A DNA stretch of 64,000 nt, taken from a virus. The notes beneath the pieces are model-generated. The model was not told the origin of the DNA and made no database searches. It was given only the letters and a program-made list of their open reading frames with translations. Position numbers and translations under genes: made by a program. Of this stretch, positions 40,932-49,236 are shown piece after piece. The stretch is taken from IMG/VR virus record IMGVR_UViG_3300042868_010125, positions 37,597-101,596 of that record. One strand, given 5' to 3'. Positions within the stretch are counted from its first letter, which is position 1, and each line of letters opens with the position of its first letter.

Positions 40932-41615
40932 ATGAAAAAACACATTAATGTTCTTATTGCAACTCCAGGAAGATCAATGGAGGCAGAGTATGTAAAAAGT
41001 TTAATTTCAACAATAACTTATCTTAAAGACGTTGGAATTAGCTATTTATTTTTAAATGAGTACTCTTCTGCTGTAAGTACTGCTAGAGAAGCTACAGCAA
41101 TGGGTTCTAAATTTTTAGACGCATTTAATCAATCTCCAGTTAGAGGAGAAGTTACATATGATAAATTCTTTTGGATAGATTCTGATATATCTTGGACTAT
41201 AGCTGATTTTATGAATATGTATAGTTCAGATAAAGATATAGTTTCAGGAATATATATAGATCAATTTGGTACTCCTATGTTTGCAATAGACACTCCTGCA
41301 GGACAAGAAATTTCTGCTTATAAAATTATTACAGAACAAGAATATCGTGAGATATCATCTGCTGGATTTGGGTTTATTTGTGTAAAACAAGGTGTTTTTG
41401 AAAATATAAAAAGACCTTGGTTTGAGACTCATTTTTCAAAAATACATGGTAGTAACGGAGAAGAGTTTTTAGTCCCACTTGCTGAAGATTTTTCTTGGTG
41501 CAGAAAGGCTCAAGAAGCTGGATATAAAATATTTTTAGATCCTAGAGTTCAAGTTGCTCATCATAAGAAAGTAATGATATTCCCAAAAGATCTTATACGC
41601 AATCCAGAATTATAG
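40932..41615 (+). CDS. GT-A fold glycosyltransferase, paralogue of the 38726 gene
   Basis: A 227-residue protein: HINVLIATPGRSMEAEYVKSL, EYSSAVSTAREAT, FFWIDSDISW, AGFGFICVKQGVFENIKRPWF, then DFSWCRKAQEAGYKIFLDP. Nearly every block matches the 38726 protein, so the two arose by duplication and then diverged. They may act on successive sugars of one glycan. Confidence 0.78.
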   Translation: MKKHINVLIATPGRSMEAEYVKSLISTITYLKDVGISYLFLNEYSSAVSTAREATAMGSKFLDAFNQSPVRGEVTYDKFFWIDSDISWTIADFMNMYSSDKDIVSGIYIDQFGTPMFAIDTPAGQEISAYKIITEQEYREISSAGFGFICVKQGVFENIKRPWFETHFSKIHGSNGEEFLVPLAEDFSWCRKAQEAGYKIFLDPRVQVAHHKKVMIFPKDLIRNPEL

Positions 41616-41636
41616 ACATTTATAAATTTATCATGA

Positions 41637-41642
41637 TAAATT
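41637..41642 (+). promoter_or_regulatory. -10 box for a leaderless start at 41649
   Basis: TAAATT at 41637-41642 lies six bases before the ATG at 41649. It is the weakest match of the leaderless series. Confidence 0.35.
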
Positions 41643-41648
41643 AGGCTT

Positions 41649-42689
41649 ATGATTAAAGTTGCCGCATACGCTATTGCCCTGAACGAGGAGAAGCACGCTC
41701 AGCGTTGGGCAGACACCACTAAAGATGCAGACTTTAGATTAGTCTGTGACACAGGCTCTACAGATAAAACAGTAGAGATATTAAGAAGCAATGGGATTAT
41801 TGTCTATGAAATAAGTGTAAAGCCTTGGAGATTTGATGTTGCAAGAAATACTGCTCAGAGTTTATTACCAGCAGATATAGATGTGTGTCTAAGTTTAGAT
41901 TTAGATGAAACAGTAGATAAAGACTTTTTTAAAAAAGTAAAAGAGCACTGGGCGCCAGGGGCTAACAAAGGTTGGTGTGATTTTGACACTGGTCATACTT
42001 GGCTAGGTGCTCGCTTGCACGCTAGAGATGGTGTGTATTGGAAATATCCTATTCATGAAGTATTTGTTCCTTCCCTTGATACACCTTTGATGAGTTGCAC
42101 TATTCCTACCAAGATGTACCACAAACCAGATAATACAAAATCTCGCGGGCAATATATGACAATGTTAATTGCTGCAAGTAAAGAGTTTGGTGAAGACCAT
42201 CGAATTTGGGTATATCTGTGTCGTGAATATTACTATTACAAGATGTGGGATTTAGTAATTAGTAGCGCTCAAAAAGTTAGTGATTTTAGTAAAGACTGGT
42301 TCGTGGAACGTGCAGCAGTATGTAGATTTGCATCTGAAGCATGCAGAAATTTAGGAAGACTTGAAGAAGCACACACGTGGGCAGATAAAGCAATTTCTAT
42401 CGACCCATGCGGTGAGGCGTATTATGAAAAAGTACGTTGCTACTATGAACAAAGTGATTGGGGTGGGGTGTGGGAAACTTGCAAACTAGTTGCTACATGC
42501 CAACCAACTAATCACTACCTATCATCTGAAGCTCTATGGAATTGGATGCTAGATGATATGAGAGCGCTATCTGCTCATTACCTAGGTGATAAAGCAAAGG
42601 CAGTAGAGTATGGAGAAAAAGCACTTATAGGAAATCCAACGGATGCCAGATTAATAAATAATATGGTTTTTTATAAGCAAGGTATCTAA
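41649..42689 (+). CDS. GT2-type glycosyltransferase with C-terminal helical repeats
   Basis: A 346-residue protein. The GT2 domain opens VAAYAIALNEEKHAQRW, then LVCDTGSTDKTVEIL and the DxD-type SLDLDE (about residues 78-83). The following 180 residues are helical, TPR-like (CRNLGRLEEAHTWADKAISI, LGDKAKAVEYGEKALIG). This GT2-plus-TPR form is known in bacterial glycosyltransferases of tail-fibre and surface-glycan clusters. Its stop overlaps the start of the next gene by one base. Confidence 0.8.
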   Translation: MIKVAAYAIALNEEKHAQRWADTTKDADFRLVCDTGSTDKTVEILRSNGIIVYEISVKPWRFDVARNTAQSLLPADIDVCLSLDLDETVDKDFFKKVKEHWAPGANKGWCDFDTGHTWLGARLHARDGVYWKYPIHEVFVPSLDTPLMSCTIPTKMYHKPDNTKSRGQYMTMLIAASKEFGEDHRIWVYLCREYYYYKMWDLVISSAQKVSDFSKDWFVERAAVCRFASEACRNLGRLEEAHTWADKAISIDPCGEAYYEKVRCYYEQSDWGGVWETCKLVATCQPTNHYLSSEALWNWMLDDMRALSAHYLGDKAKAVEYGEKALIGNPTDARLINNMVFYKQGI

Positions 42690-43555
42690 TGACTCAGCCA
42701 AATGTATTTTTAGCCCTTCTTGTAAAACAAAAAGAAGCCGTTCTTCCATTATTTCTAGAAAGTCTCAACAACTGGGACTACCCTAAAGAAAACATATTTA
42801 TCTACATCAGAACTAATAACAACACAGATAACACAAAAGGGCTTTTAGAAGAGTGGATAGAAGAGTACGGTGATAAATATAAAGGGCTAATCTACAACAG
42901 CGAAGATGTTCCACAAAAAGTAGAGCAGTACGATGTTCATTTCTGGAATGGTGAAAGGTTTAGAGTCTTAGGAAAAATTCGTCAAGAGAGTATGAACCAA
43001 GCCTTACTCACAGATTGTGAATACTACTTTGTAGTAGATATAGATAACTTTTTGTTCCCAGAAACACTCAAAGAATTAGTCAAACTAGACCTACCTATAG
43101 TTGCCCCATTTTTAAGATACGCGGTTGCTTTCGGTGAAAATGCTGATACTCCTGTAGAGGCTGCTAAGCGAGAAGGTCACATGAGTATGTATTACTCAAA
43201 CTATCATGACAAGGTAGATGACTTTGGTTCAATTATTGCAGAAGATGTTTACTACAAAATTTTAAATCAAGAGGTAAAAGGACTAATTGAGTGCATGTGC
43301 GTTCACTGCACCTACCTAATTAAAAGAGAGCATCTCTCTGAACTTACTTACCTAGAGGAGTCAGACCGCTGGGAGTACATGGTTTTTTCTAACTCTGCCA
43401 GAGACAAAGGGATACCTCAGTACATAGACAATAGAACTATATATGGCGTACTCACATTAAGTGAAAATCTTGGGGCCTCTAGATGGTGGTTTAACTATCT
43501 AAAAGATGAAAAAAATAGAACAGAAAAATATAAATCTATTATTAATTTTAGTTAA
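42689..43555 (+). CDS. Glycosyltransferase resembling procollagen galactosyltransferases
   Basis: A 288-residue protein. The N-terminus (PNVFLALLVKQKEAVLPLFL, then DYPKENIFIYIRTNNN-TDNTKGLLEEWI) has the order and spacing of the first domain of procollagen galactosyltransferases (COLGALT): the DYPxExIxIYIxxNxNxDNT block, then RxxRQxSxNQALLTDCEYYFVVDIDN with a DxD-type site at about residues 115-119, then a conserved IVAPFLRYA and CVHCTYLIKREHL region. No signal peptide is present. Its presence beside four collagen-like genes is suggestive. The assignment rests on my recall of that family's pattern and needs a profile search. Confidence 0.62.
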   Translation: MTQPNVFLALLVKQKEAVLPLFLESLNNWDYPKENIFIYIRTNNNTDNTKGLLEEWIEEYGDKYKGLIYNSEDVPQKVEQYDVHFWNGERFRVLGKIRQESMNQALLTDCEYYFVVDIDNFLFPETLKELVKLDLPIVAPFLRYAVAFGENADTPVEAAKREGHMSMYYSNYHDKVDDFGSIIAEDVYYKILNQEVKGLIECMCVHCTYLIKREHLSELTYLEESDRWEYMVFSNSARDKGIPQYIDNRTIYGVLTLSENLGASRWWFNYLKDEKNRTEKYKSIINFS

Positions 43556-44126
43556 GAGTTACAGTACGTTTTGGTTTCCAACCAACCCTTTCAAACTCTA
43601 AAAGAGTAGTTACATCTAAATTAAATGGGCTCAGCGACAAATCTAGGCATCTATAGTCACCATTATTAATATCTCTATTAACTAAATCTGCCGAGGCAAA
43701 ATCATTAGTTACTAAAGAAAATTTTGAAGACTTAATAATTTTTACAAGTATGTCAATCACATCTTTATTACATAAATGCTGCAGAACATCTTTGCATATT
43801 ATTAAATCTACTTTTGGTATTTCATAAGTAGTTATGTCATGACTAATAAACTCTACGTTAGAAGCAGAGTAAGAATTATTGTTAGACTCTATGACAGACT
43901 CTACAACATCTACACCTAGGTATGAAACAGATGATAAATCAAGAAACTTAGAGAACTGCCAGTCCCCACATCCAAGGTCAAGCACAGTTTTTATTTCAGG
44001 TTTATTAATATATTTTTGTAAAACATCTACATACTCTTTTACATTTTCTATCTTAGAGCCAGCTCCAGAGCCCCCATGCCAGAGGTCTTCTTTGTAAATT
44101 TTAGAAAATACCTCTTTGTTATTCAT
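43548..44126 (-). CDS. SAM-dependent methyltransferase, class I
   Basis: A 192-residue protein, starting at the ATG at 44126, one base after the previous gene's stop; a longer frame to 44174 lies inside that gene. Motif I VLDLGCGDWQFSKFL is followed by YLGVDVVESVIESN and DLIICKDVLQHLCNKDV. It overlaps the plus-strand gene at 42689 tail-to-tail by eight bases. It lies with the epimerase and so is likely to modify a sugar. Confidence 0.78.
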   Translation of the reverse strand: MNNKEVFSKIYKEDLWHGGSGAGSKIENVKEYVDVLQKYINKPEIKTVLDLGCGDWQFSKFLDLSSVSYLGVDVVESVIESNNNSYSASNVEFISHDITTYEIPKVDLIICKDVLQHLCNKDVIDILVKIIKSSKFSLVTNDFASADLVNRDINNGDYRCLDLSLSPFNLDVTTLLEFERVGWKPKRTVTLN

Positions 44127-44127
44127 T

Positions 44128-45132
44128 TTACATAAGCCTATCTGTCCATGTTTTCGGGGTTTTGTCGGTAACAAACTCTAGAGGCAGGTGATAATTAAAC
44201 TCCCTAGCGCCTTTAGACTTAATCCAATTTACTAATTCTACTAACCCAGAGTCTAACGAAGTAGTAGTTTTGTAATTTAAAAGCTCTCTTGCAAGATTGG
44301 CTGAACAATTAGCGTGAAAGACTTCTTGAGGCCTTCCTGGCATATAAATTGACTCTAACTTAAAATCAAGAATTATTGATAGTTTATAGGCCAACTCATT
44401 TATAGTAATAAACTCTTCATCTGGACCTATATTAATAGTTCTCCCATGAGCAACATCGGTCTCACATGCAATCATTAGAGGGTCAATGACATCTTGCATA
44501 AATGAAAAGCATCTTTTTTGCTCGCCATTTCCATAGATAATAGGTTGCTTGCCTTGAAGCATTCTATTTATCATAATCGAGGCTACGTTTCTGTAAGGGT
44601 CATCAAATTTTTGCCTAGGGCCAATAATGTTGTGTGGAACCAGTATTACGTAATTAAGCCCGTGAGTATCTGCAATATTTTTTATCATAAGTTCAGCCGC
44701 ATATTTTGCAATCCCATACGGATCCTGAGGCTTAGGAGTCATTGACTCAACGAATGGAACTACATCTTGAGTCCCATATCTTGCCATAGAAGATAGGTGA
44801 ACAATTTTTTTAACATTTGCCTTTACACAAGCACTCATTATGTTTGTAGTTATCTGCATAGTGTTTCTGACAACTAGAGAGGGGGAAAATACGGAAAGTC
44901 CTTCATAGGCAGTACACGCACTGTGCACTACCAAATCTACATCTTTAAAAAGTGGCTGAATCAGTTCTAAATTATCTAAATCTAAATTATTAAAGTCAAC
45001 ACCTGATGGAACGTTTTCTTTATAGCCACCTAATAAATTATCTATTCCTACAACCTCGTAGCCTTTAGCAAGAAAAGAATCTGCTAAGTGACTTCCCATA
45101 AATCCTGCTACACCAGTTATTAGAACCTTCAT
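44128..45132 (-). CDS. NAD-dependent nucleotide-sugar epimerase/dehydratase (extended SDR)
   Basis: A 334-residue protein with the Rossmann motif GVAGFMGS (residues 7-14), DNLLGGYKENV, the downstream LSSMARYG, and YGIAKYA with the catalytic Tyr-x3-Lys. It then has the PHNIIGPRQKFDDPYRNV and GEQKRCFSFMQDV blocks of UDP-glucose-4-epimerase-like enzymes. It probably supplies or alters the nucleotide sugar used by the neighbouring glycosyltransferases. Its start overlaps the stop of the 45129 gene by four bases (ATGA). Confidence 0.85.
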   Translation of the reverse strand: MKVLITGVAGFMGSHLADSFLAKGYEVVGIDNLLGGYKENVPSGVDFNNLDLDNLELIQPLFKDVDLVVHSACTAYEGLSVFSPSLVVRNTMQITTNIMSACVKANVKKIVHLSSMARYGTQDVVPFVESMTPKPQDPYGIAKYAAELMIKNIADTHGLNYVILVPHNIIGPRQKFDDPYRNVASIMINRMLQGKQPIIYGNGEQKRCFSFMQDVIDPLMIACETDVAHGRTINIGPDEEFITINELAYKLSIILDFKLESIYMPGRPQEVFHANCSANLARELLNYKTTTSLDSGLVELVNWIKSKGAREFNYHLPLEFVTDKTPKTWTDRLM

Positions 45133-45809
45133 TTATTAATCGCCTCTTTTAATTTTGTAATATCACTTTGAAAATTTGTCATTTTATATCTAGCCAAAGC
45201 GTTTCTATCTCGCTCATACATCCAAGGAGAGTTTATTGCATCATATAAATCATCAACAGGTGCTTTACGAACAGCGTAGTGGTGATGCTCTAAAATAACT
45301 TCAGGGCAATACCTTAATGTTCCCATAAAATCACCTAATAGTTTCCAAAAATTATCTATATATAAGTGTAGTAACTCGGGAGGGGCTAAATATCCAAGAG
45401 TTTTTACAATATTTGAATCAAAACAAGTTCCATTGCTAGGCAAACGAGCACTCTGAGCCAAATCATCTGGGTACGAAATACCCATAGGCACATCTTTTAT
45501 TGCATTAATAAGGTTTTCATCCCACTTAGGTGTCATCACAGTTGTGTCATCGGCTGCCCAGAGAATGTAGTCATAATCATTCATATATTTATTTGCCATA
45601 CGATTTAGTTTTTCGTTTACACCTAATTGCTCTGGTTTAGGTCCTATCTCGTACTGAACACCACTCATTCTTGGGTATAAAGCATGATCGTCTTCATCTA
45701 AACAAGCAATTATGTCCGAGACCGTTGAGTGCTGTCTTAAAGACTCCACTGCTCTAACAAACCTTTTAGGGCGAGTTCTAGATGGAACTAGTATCACCGA
45801 GCGAGTCAT
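45129..45809 (-). CDS. Small GT2-like glycosyltransferase
   Basis: A 226-residue protein opening SVILVPSRTRPKRFVRAVES, with CLDEDDH and WAADDT motifs (about residues 36-42 and 84-89) in the place of a DxD site. The tail HHHYAVRKAPVDDLYD is common in phage and cyanobacterial GTs of this kind. It starts a minus-strand operon with the epimerase and methyltransferase, from what appears to be a leaderless promoter at 45816-45821. Confidence 0.72.
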   Translation of the reverse strand: MTRSVILVPSRTRPKRFVRAVESLRQHSTVSDIIACLDEDDHALYPRMSGVQYEIGPKPEQLGVNEKLNRMANKYMNDYDYILWAADDTTVMTPKWDENLINAIKDVPMGISYPDDLAQSARLPSNGTCFDSNIVKTLGYLAPPELLHLYIDNFWKLLGDFMGTLRYCPEVILEHHHYAVRKAPVDDLYDAINSPWMYERDRNALARYKMTNFQSDITKLKEAINK

Positions 45810-45815
45810 GTATAA

Positions 45816-45821
45816 ATTTTA
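45816..45821 (-). promoter_or_regulatory. -10 box for a leaderless start at 45809
   Basis: Read on the minus strand, TAAAAT at 45821-45816 is followed by six bases and the ATG at 45809. There is no purine-rich ribosome site. Confidence 0.45.
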
Positions 45822-45834
45822 ACACGGAATACAT

Positions 45835-45869
45835 AAAAATAGGGACTACTCTCTATAAGTAGTCCCTAT
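45835..45869 (-). terminator. Rho-independent terminator on the minus strand
   Basis: A perfect 12-base-pair stem (45839-45850 with 45858-45869) closes a seven-base loop. On the minus strand it ends in a run of T (45839-45835). It lies just after the stop of the 45882 gene, before the next minus-strand promoter. Confidence 0.9.
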
Positions 45870-45881
45870 CTTTAGAGTAAA

Positions 45882-47024
45882 TTACTTAGATATGCCCTCA
45901 CCCTTAATGACTGTTTCTTGTCCTGTAGCAAGATCACGGACTACAAGCGAAACGGTGTAATCACGACCTTCTCCAAGAGATCCAACATTTAGAGTCTGAG
46001 CAGAGCCATCTGTTCCAATTGCAGTAGTTGAGCCAGATTTATTATCACGAACAATAAGAGTTGCCCAAGATTTACTTGCATCAAAGTTTGGAACTGCAGG
46101 CATTGCAATAGCCACAGATAAAGCACCTGAAGAATCTACAACTCGAGAAGAGATAGATGGAGCAGTAATGGTTGCTCTATCTGTGGTGTCACTTCTGGCT
46201 GGAGTTGGTGCTGGAGCAGTTGAAGCAACAGTTGCAACTACAGGGTTTGATATTACAGTTTCAGTATTTGTCAAAGTATCTCGGATTACAGTTTTTACTG
46301 TGACATTTTGGTCTTGAGGCAGGTCATTAATAGTTACGGTGTTTTGCCCCTGCATTAGACCAACAGAGGTAGTTGAGCGACCATCTGTAACTGTGTAAAC
46401 AGAAACAACTGATGTAGATGGCAAGTCTTGGATACCAGCAACATCAACAGTCATTGAGACCGAGTTGTCCGCATTAAGTACCTGAGTTGTAACTACAGGT
46501 GAGTTTGCTTGCGCTACAGCAGGACCAGTTGGCTCCGTAGGCAGTGTTACAGGAGATAGTTGGGTAATTCCATATGTAGGGGTAACCTTTACATCAGGTG
46601 CAACATAAACAGAAACAATCGACCCCTGAGTAATTGGCTTAAGTCTGGTCACACCATTTGAATCAACATACTTAACGCCAGCACTAGCAGGAAGTTTTAC
46701 AATAATTCCGTATGAGTCGATAACTCTATTTGGTGAGTAGCCATCCCATGTCACAATGCGGTCAACAACGCCATCGACAATAACTGCATACTTTGCCTTA
46801 GGAGTTGGACCATCTGTAAGACCAGACATCTGCGGTGTTGATGTGATTGCATCTAAAGTAATTGCAAAGTAACCATCTGCTCTTGTCTGAAGCAAATCTT
46901 CTGAGTTCATTCGAGATACTGTGCTTTGCGCATCTGTATCTGCTACCCAGCCAGCAAATGCTGGACTACCAATAAGTGTTAGCGCTACCGCTAAACCTAA
47001 TATACGTACTTTATTCTTTAACAC
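45882..47024 (-). CDS. Secreted beta-domain protein with signal peptide
   Basis: A 380-residue protein from a GTG start with GGAG six bases upstream. It has a clear signal peptide (LKNKVRILGLAVALTLIGSPAFAG, cleavage after AFA). The mature part has an N-terminal beta region, then two Fn3- or immunoglobulin-like segments (VSMTVDVAGIQDLPSTSVVS, LSVAIAMPAVPNFDASKSWA) joined by Pro/Thr-rich linkers. No anchor is seen at the C-terminus. It is probably exported to the host surface or medium during infection. The terminator at 45835-45869 ends the transcript. Confidence 0.7.
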   Translation of the reverse strand: MLKNKVRILGLAVALTLIGSPAFAGWVADTDAQSTVSRMNSEDLLQTRADGYFAITLDAITSTPQMSGLTDGPTPKAKYAVIVDGVVDRIVTWDGYSPNRVIDSYGIIVKLPASAGVKYVDSNGVTRLKPITQGSIVSVYVAPDVKVTPTYGITQLSPVTLPTEPTGPAVAQANSPVVTTQVLNADNSVSMTVDVAGIQDLPSTSVVSVYTVTDGRSTTSVGLMQGQNTVTINDLPQDQNVTVKTVIRDTLTNTETVISNPVVATVASTAPAPTPARSDTTDRATITAPSISSRVVDSSGALSVAIAMPAVPNFDASKSWATLIVRDNKSGSTTAIGTDGSAQTLNVGSLGEGRDYTVSLVVRDLATGQETVIKGEGISK

Positions 47025-47092
47025 ACTATCTCCTAGTCATTTTGTCTCTTGAGAGGCAATACTAGTAGGTGTGTCAAAAAATAGCAAGTGGG

Positions 47093-47617
47093 CTATGAAA
47101 CTGCTTTTTTACGCTTGTTTTTCTTCTTTAGTTTCTCTTTTTTCTTCTCTAATTTGGCTGCTTTATCGATTTTTTCAGCCTTGTACGCCTCTACCGCGTT
47201 GGCGCTAGTTCTACTTCTCCAAGCAAAGCCACACTCGGTACAGGTAACAATTTTTGCTGTAGTCCATCTTCCAGTTGTTGATAGTTTTTCTACAGATGTT
47301 TCTAGTTTGCTAGGTCTTGCAGTACAAAATGGACAATTAGGGTATCTACGACGTCGAGTCTCTTCCCCAAGATATGAGACGGAAAGAGTTCTGCGAATTT
47401 CAATTTCATCTTTGCCTCCCCATATTCCCCAGATTTGTCTGTGTTCTAAAGCCCACTGTAAACAATCTTTTCTTACAGGACAAGAAAAACATAAATTTTT
47501 AGCGTCATATTTTTCAGAGAAATCTTTAGAGAAGAACCAATCTAAATATTTTTTATTGGCTGGTTTAGCGCATAAAGACTCGCTTTGCCATTTAAGGCTT
47601 TCTGCTGGTTTCCACAT
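47093..47617 (-). CDS. WhiB-like Fe-S transcriptional regulator with zinc-ribbon extension
   Basis: A 174-residue protein. The Wbl domain has Cys16 and the C43-x2-C46-x5-C52 set (LCFSCPVRKDC), giving four cluster ligands, then GIWGG at residues 64-68, the beta-turn that contacts the sigma factor region. The C-terminal part adds CPFC (95-98) and CTEC (126-129), a zinc-ribbon-like pair absent from standard WhiB proteins, then a Lys-rich tail. It is likely to redirect host transcription. It appears to start from TAAAAT at 47625-47630, leaderless with a 7-base gap. Confidence 0.9.
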   Translation of the reverse strand: MWKPAESLKWQSESLCAKPANKKYLDWFFSKDFSEKYDAKNLCFSCPVRKDCLQWALEHRQIWGIWGGKDEIEIRRTLSVSYLGEETRRRRYPNCPFCTARPSKLETSVEKLSTTGRWTTAKIVTCTECGFAWRSRTSANAVEAYKAEKIDKAAKLEKKKEKLKKKNKRKKAVS

Positions 47618-47624
47618 ATACTCT

Positions 47625-47630
47625 ATTTTA
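47625..47630 (-). promoter_or_regulatory. -10 box for the WhiB-like gene
   Basis: On the minus strand TAAAAT at 47630-47625 is followed by seven bases and the ATG at 47617. There is no ribosome site. Confidence 0.4.
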
Positions 47631-47672
47631 AACTAAAGTACTATAAATCTACTGACTAAAACACTATATTTA

Positions 47673-48011
47673 CTATATTTCTATCCAAGTAGTTAATTCA
47701 ATATTTTCGACTATATCACCATACTCAGTCTCAGAATTTTCGTCGCAGACAACGTACTCAAACTCTTCCTCTAGAATGCCACACCAGCCCCTAGTAATTT
47801 GACAATTTTCAATTAACTTAAAACTATCTCCTAAAGAATCAGCAACTCCATCTCTTTGAATAGCAGATGCTAGTGCTCTAGAAACAAGATCGTTATCCAT
47901 ATCTACGTGATCTAGTGTGTAGTAAACGGTGGCTTCTGAGTTTTTTTTATCATAGCCAGAACCATTCCACTCACACCAAAGCTCTTCCCCAGGTCTTGTG
48001 TCTTTTTTCAT
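47673..48011 (-). CDS. Uncharacterised small phage protein
   Basis: A 112-residue protein (MKKDTRPGEELWCEWNGSGY) with an acidic C-terminus (GDIVENIELTTWIEI). It shares an operon with the small proteins at 48027 and 48382. No domain is recognised. The composition looks coding and the frame fills the gap between stop and start of its neighbours. Confidence 0.55.
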   Translation of the reverse strand: MKKDTRPGEELWCEWNGSGYDKKNSEATVYYTLDHVDMDNDLVSRALASAIQRDGVADSLGDSFKLIENCQITRGWCGILEEEFEYVVCDENSETEYGDIVENIELTTWIEI

Positions 48012-48026
48012 TAGTTTTTCTAGGCT

Positions 48027-48374
48027 CTATTCCTCTTCTGTAGAGTAGAAATTAAACTCAAAGTCTTTGGAAAACTCATCGTTAGTAAAATACACCTCTT
48101 CTTGCTTTTTTAACTCGTATATCCCAGCGATAGTTACCGACCCACACATACAGCAGACATCTACAGAGCCAGTGTTTATTATCTCTGGGATATCTACACC
48201 AACAAGTTTTACAAGGATGTTGCCATCCTCATTCACACTCTGAGGCTCCCATTTGGAGTGCTCTTCCATCCAGCACAGTTCGCAAAGAGCCATAGGGCTA
48301 AGCATTGAACCGTCTTCCATATATAGCCTCTCTCTAGGCATATCTAGTAGGACAATTCTAGTTGTATTTCCCAT
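48027..48374 (-). CDS. Small protein with two CxxC pairs
   Basis: A 115-residue protein starting MGNTTRIVLLDMPRERLY. CELC (about residues 31-34) and CCMC (74-77) could coordinate zinc. The C-terminus is acidic (EFNFYSTEEE). Its start lies seven bases after the stop of the WhiB-like gene at 48382, so it is coupled to it. Function unknown. Confidence 0.6.
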   Translation of the reverse strand: MGNTTRIVLLDMPRERLYMEDGSMLSPMALCELCWMEEHSKWEPQSVNEDGNILVKLVGVDIPEIINTGSVDVCCMCGSVTIAGIYELKKQEEVYFTNDEFSKDFEFNFYSTEEE

Positions 48375-48381
48375 TCTAGAT

Positions 48382-48654
48382 TTATTTTAAATCTATATTT
48401 ACAGAAATTTTTTGATGCTTCCTTATATTAGTTCTGTCCTTGGGGCTTAGCCCTCCCCAAAAACCAAATAATTCATTTTTAATGGCCCAGTCAGCGCACT
48501 CGGCTTTATGAGTACATCTTTTACATATGGAGTTTGCCATAACATATGTACTCATTGAGTCCACTTTCTTTTCATCTTTATCTTCAGTGTAAAATATCTC
48601 TACACCCACTTCTGCGCATAACGGTTCTTCAAATTCCCATGGTCCACGAGACAC
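48382..48654 (-). CDS. WhiB-like Fe-S regulator 2 (minimal)
   Basis: A 90-residue Wbl protein starting at GTG after an AAAAGGAG ribosome site. Cys13, Cys44, Cys47 and Cys53 (ICKRCTHKAEC) give the C, C-x2-C-x5-C set, followed by GFWGG at residues 64-68 and the basic RTNIRKHQK end. It is smaller than the 47093 protein and has an acidic insert (EDKDEKK) between the first Cys and the rest. Two different Wbl proteins in one phage suggests a timed takeover of host transcription. Confidence 0.88.
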   Translation of the reverse strand: MSRGPWEFEEPLCAEVGVEIFYTEDKDEKKVDSMSTYVMANSICKRCTHKAECADWAIKNELFGFWGGLSPKDRTNIRKHQKISVNIDLK

Positions 48655-48700
48655 TTGGCTCTCCTTTTAAAGTTTGGTTATATGGTTATTAACTTACTAA

Positions 48701-49030
48701 CTAATTTTTCTTGCTCTCCAAACTTCCTACTTCATAACCACATGCAGCATAACCAGCAATATCAACCCAAGTGTCAGGTTGGAATCCAGACTTAGAAGCG
48801 TACCTAGCCACTTTAAGCCCAACCATCATCATTGCAACATCTTCATTGGTAATATTAATACCTAGAGTTACAGACCAAATTTTTGCTGTTCGTTCAAAAT
48901 TATCTTCAGGGTCTCCGTACTGTTTGTTTCTTTCCCCCGAAATAATTCTGGCAGCCTCTCGCAACGCTTCAACACGTAAGGTAGTAGTTTCACTAGTTGT
49001 CGTTGTTTCTTCTTCATTACCTGATGTCAT
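48701..49030 (-). CDS. DUF6378-like phage protein
   Basis: A 109-residue protein. After a Thr/Glu-rich N-terminus it carries ISGERNKQYGDPEDNFERTAKIWS, then ITNEDVAMMMVGLKVARYAS and WVDIAGYAACGYEV, the conserved blocks of the DUF6378 family found in many phages. The ribosome site GAGGATAAAA is inside the previous gene. The function of this family is not established. Confidence 0.78.
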   Translation of the reverse strand: MTSGNEEETTTTSETTTLRVEALREAARIISGERNKQYGDPEDNFERTAKIWSVTLGINITNEDVAMMMVGLKVARYASKSGFQPDTWVDIAGYAACGYEVGSLESKKN

Positions 49031-49235
49031 CTTTTATCCTCGCTATAACTAGAGCATTGTATTTTTTGGGAAGATTTTTATCAGCGGTGCTTTCAACACT
49101 TACTTCATAATTAACGTATTTTAGTGGGTCATCAGAGTTTATTGCAAGGTAAGAAGATATCTCTTCTTTAATGTTGTCAATAATTTCTTGGTGGTTATCC
49201 CCAGGTACGCAAAACTTATATGTAACTGTTTTCAA
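49017..49235 (-). CDS. Small uncharacterised protein
   Basis: A 72-residue protein starting at TTG, directly after the stop of the 49237 gene (one base apart). The segments TYKFCVPGDNHQEIIDNIKE and YVNYEVSVESTADKNLP suggest a small alpha-beta fold. It overlaps the DUF6378-like gene by 14 bases. No family recognised. Confidence 0.5.
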   Translation of the reverse strand: MKTVTYKFCVPGDNHQEIIDNIKEEISSYLAINSDDPLKYVNYEVSVESTADKNLPKKYNALVIARIKDDIR

Positions 49236-49236
49236 G

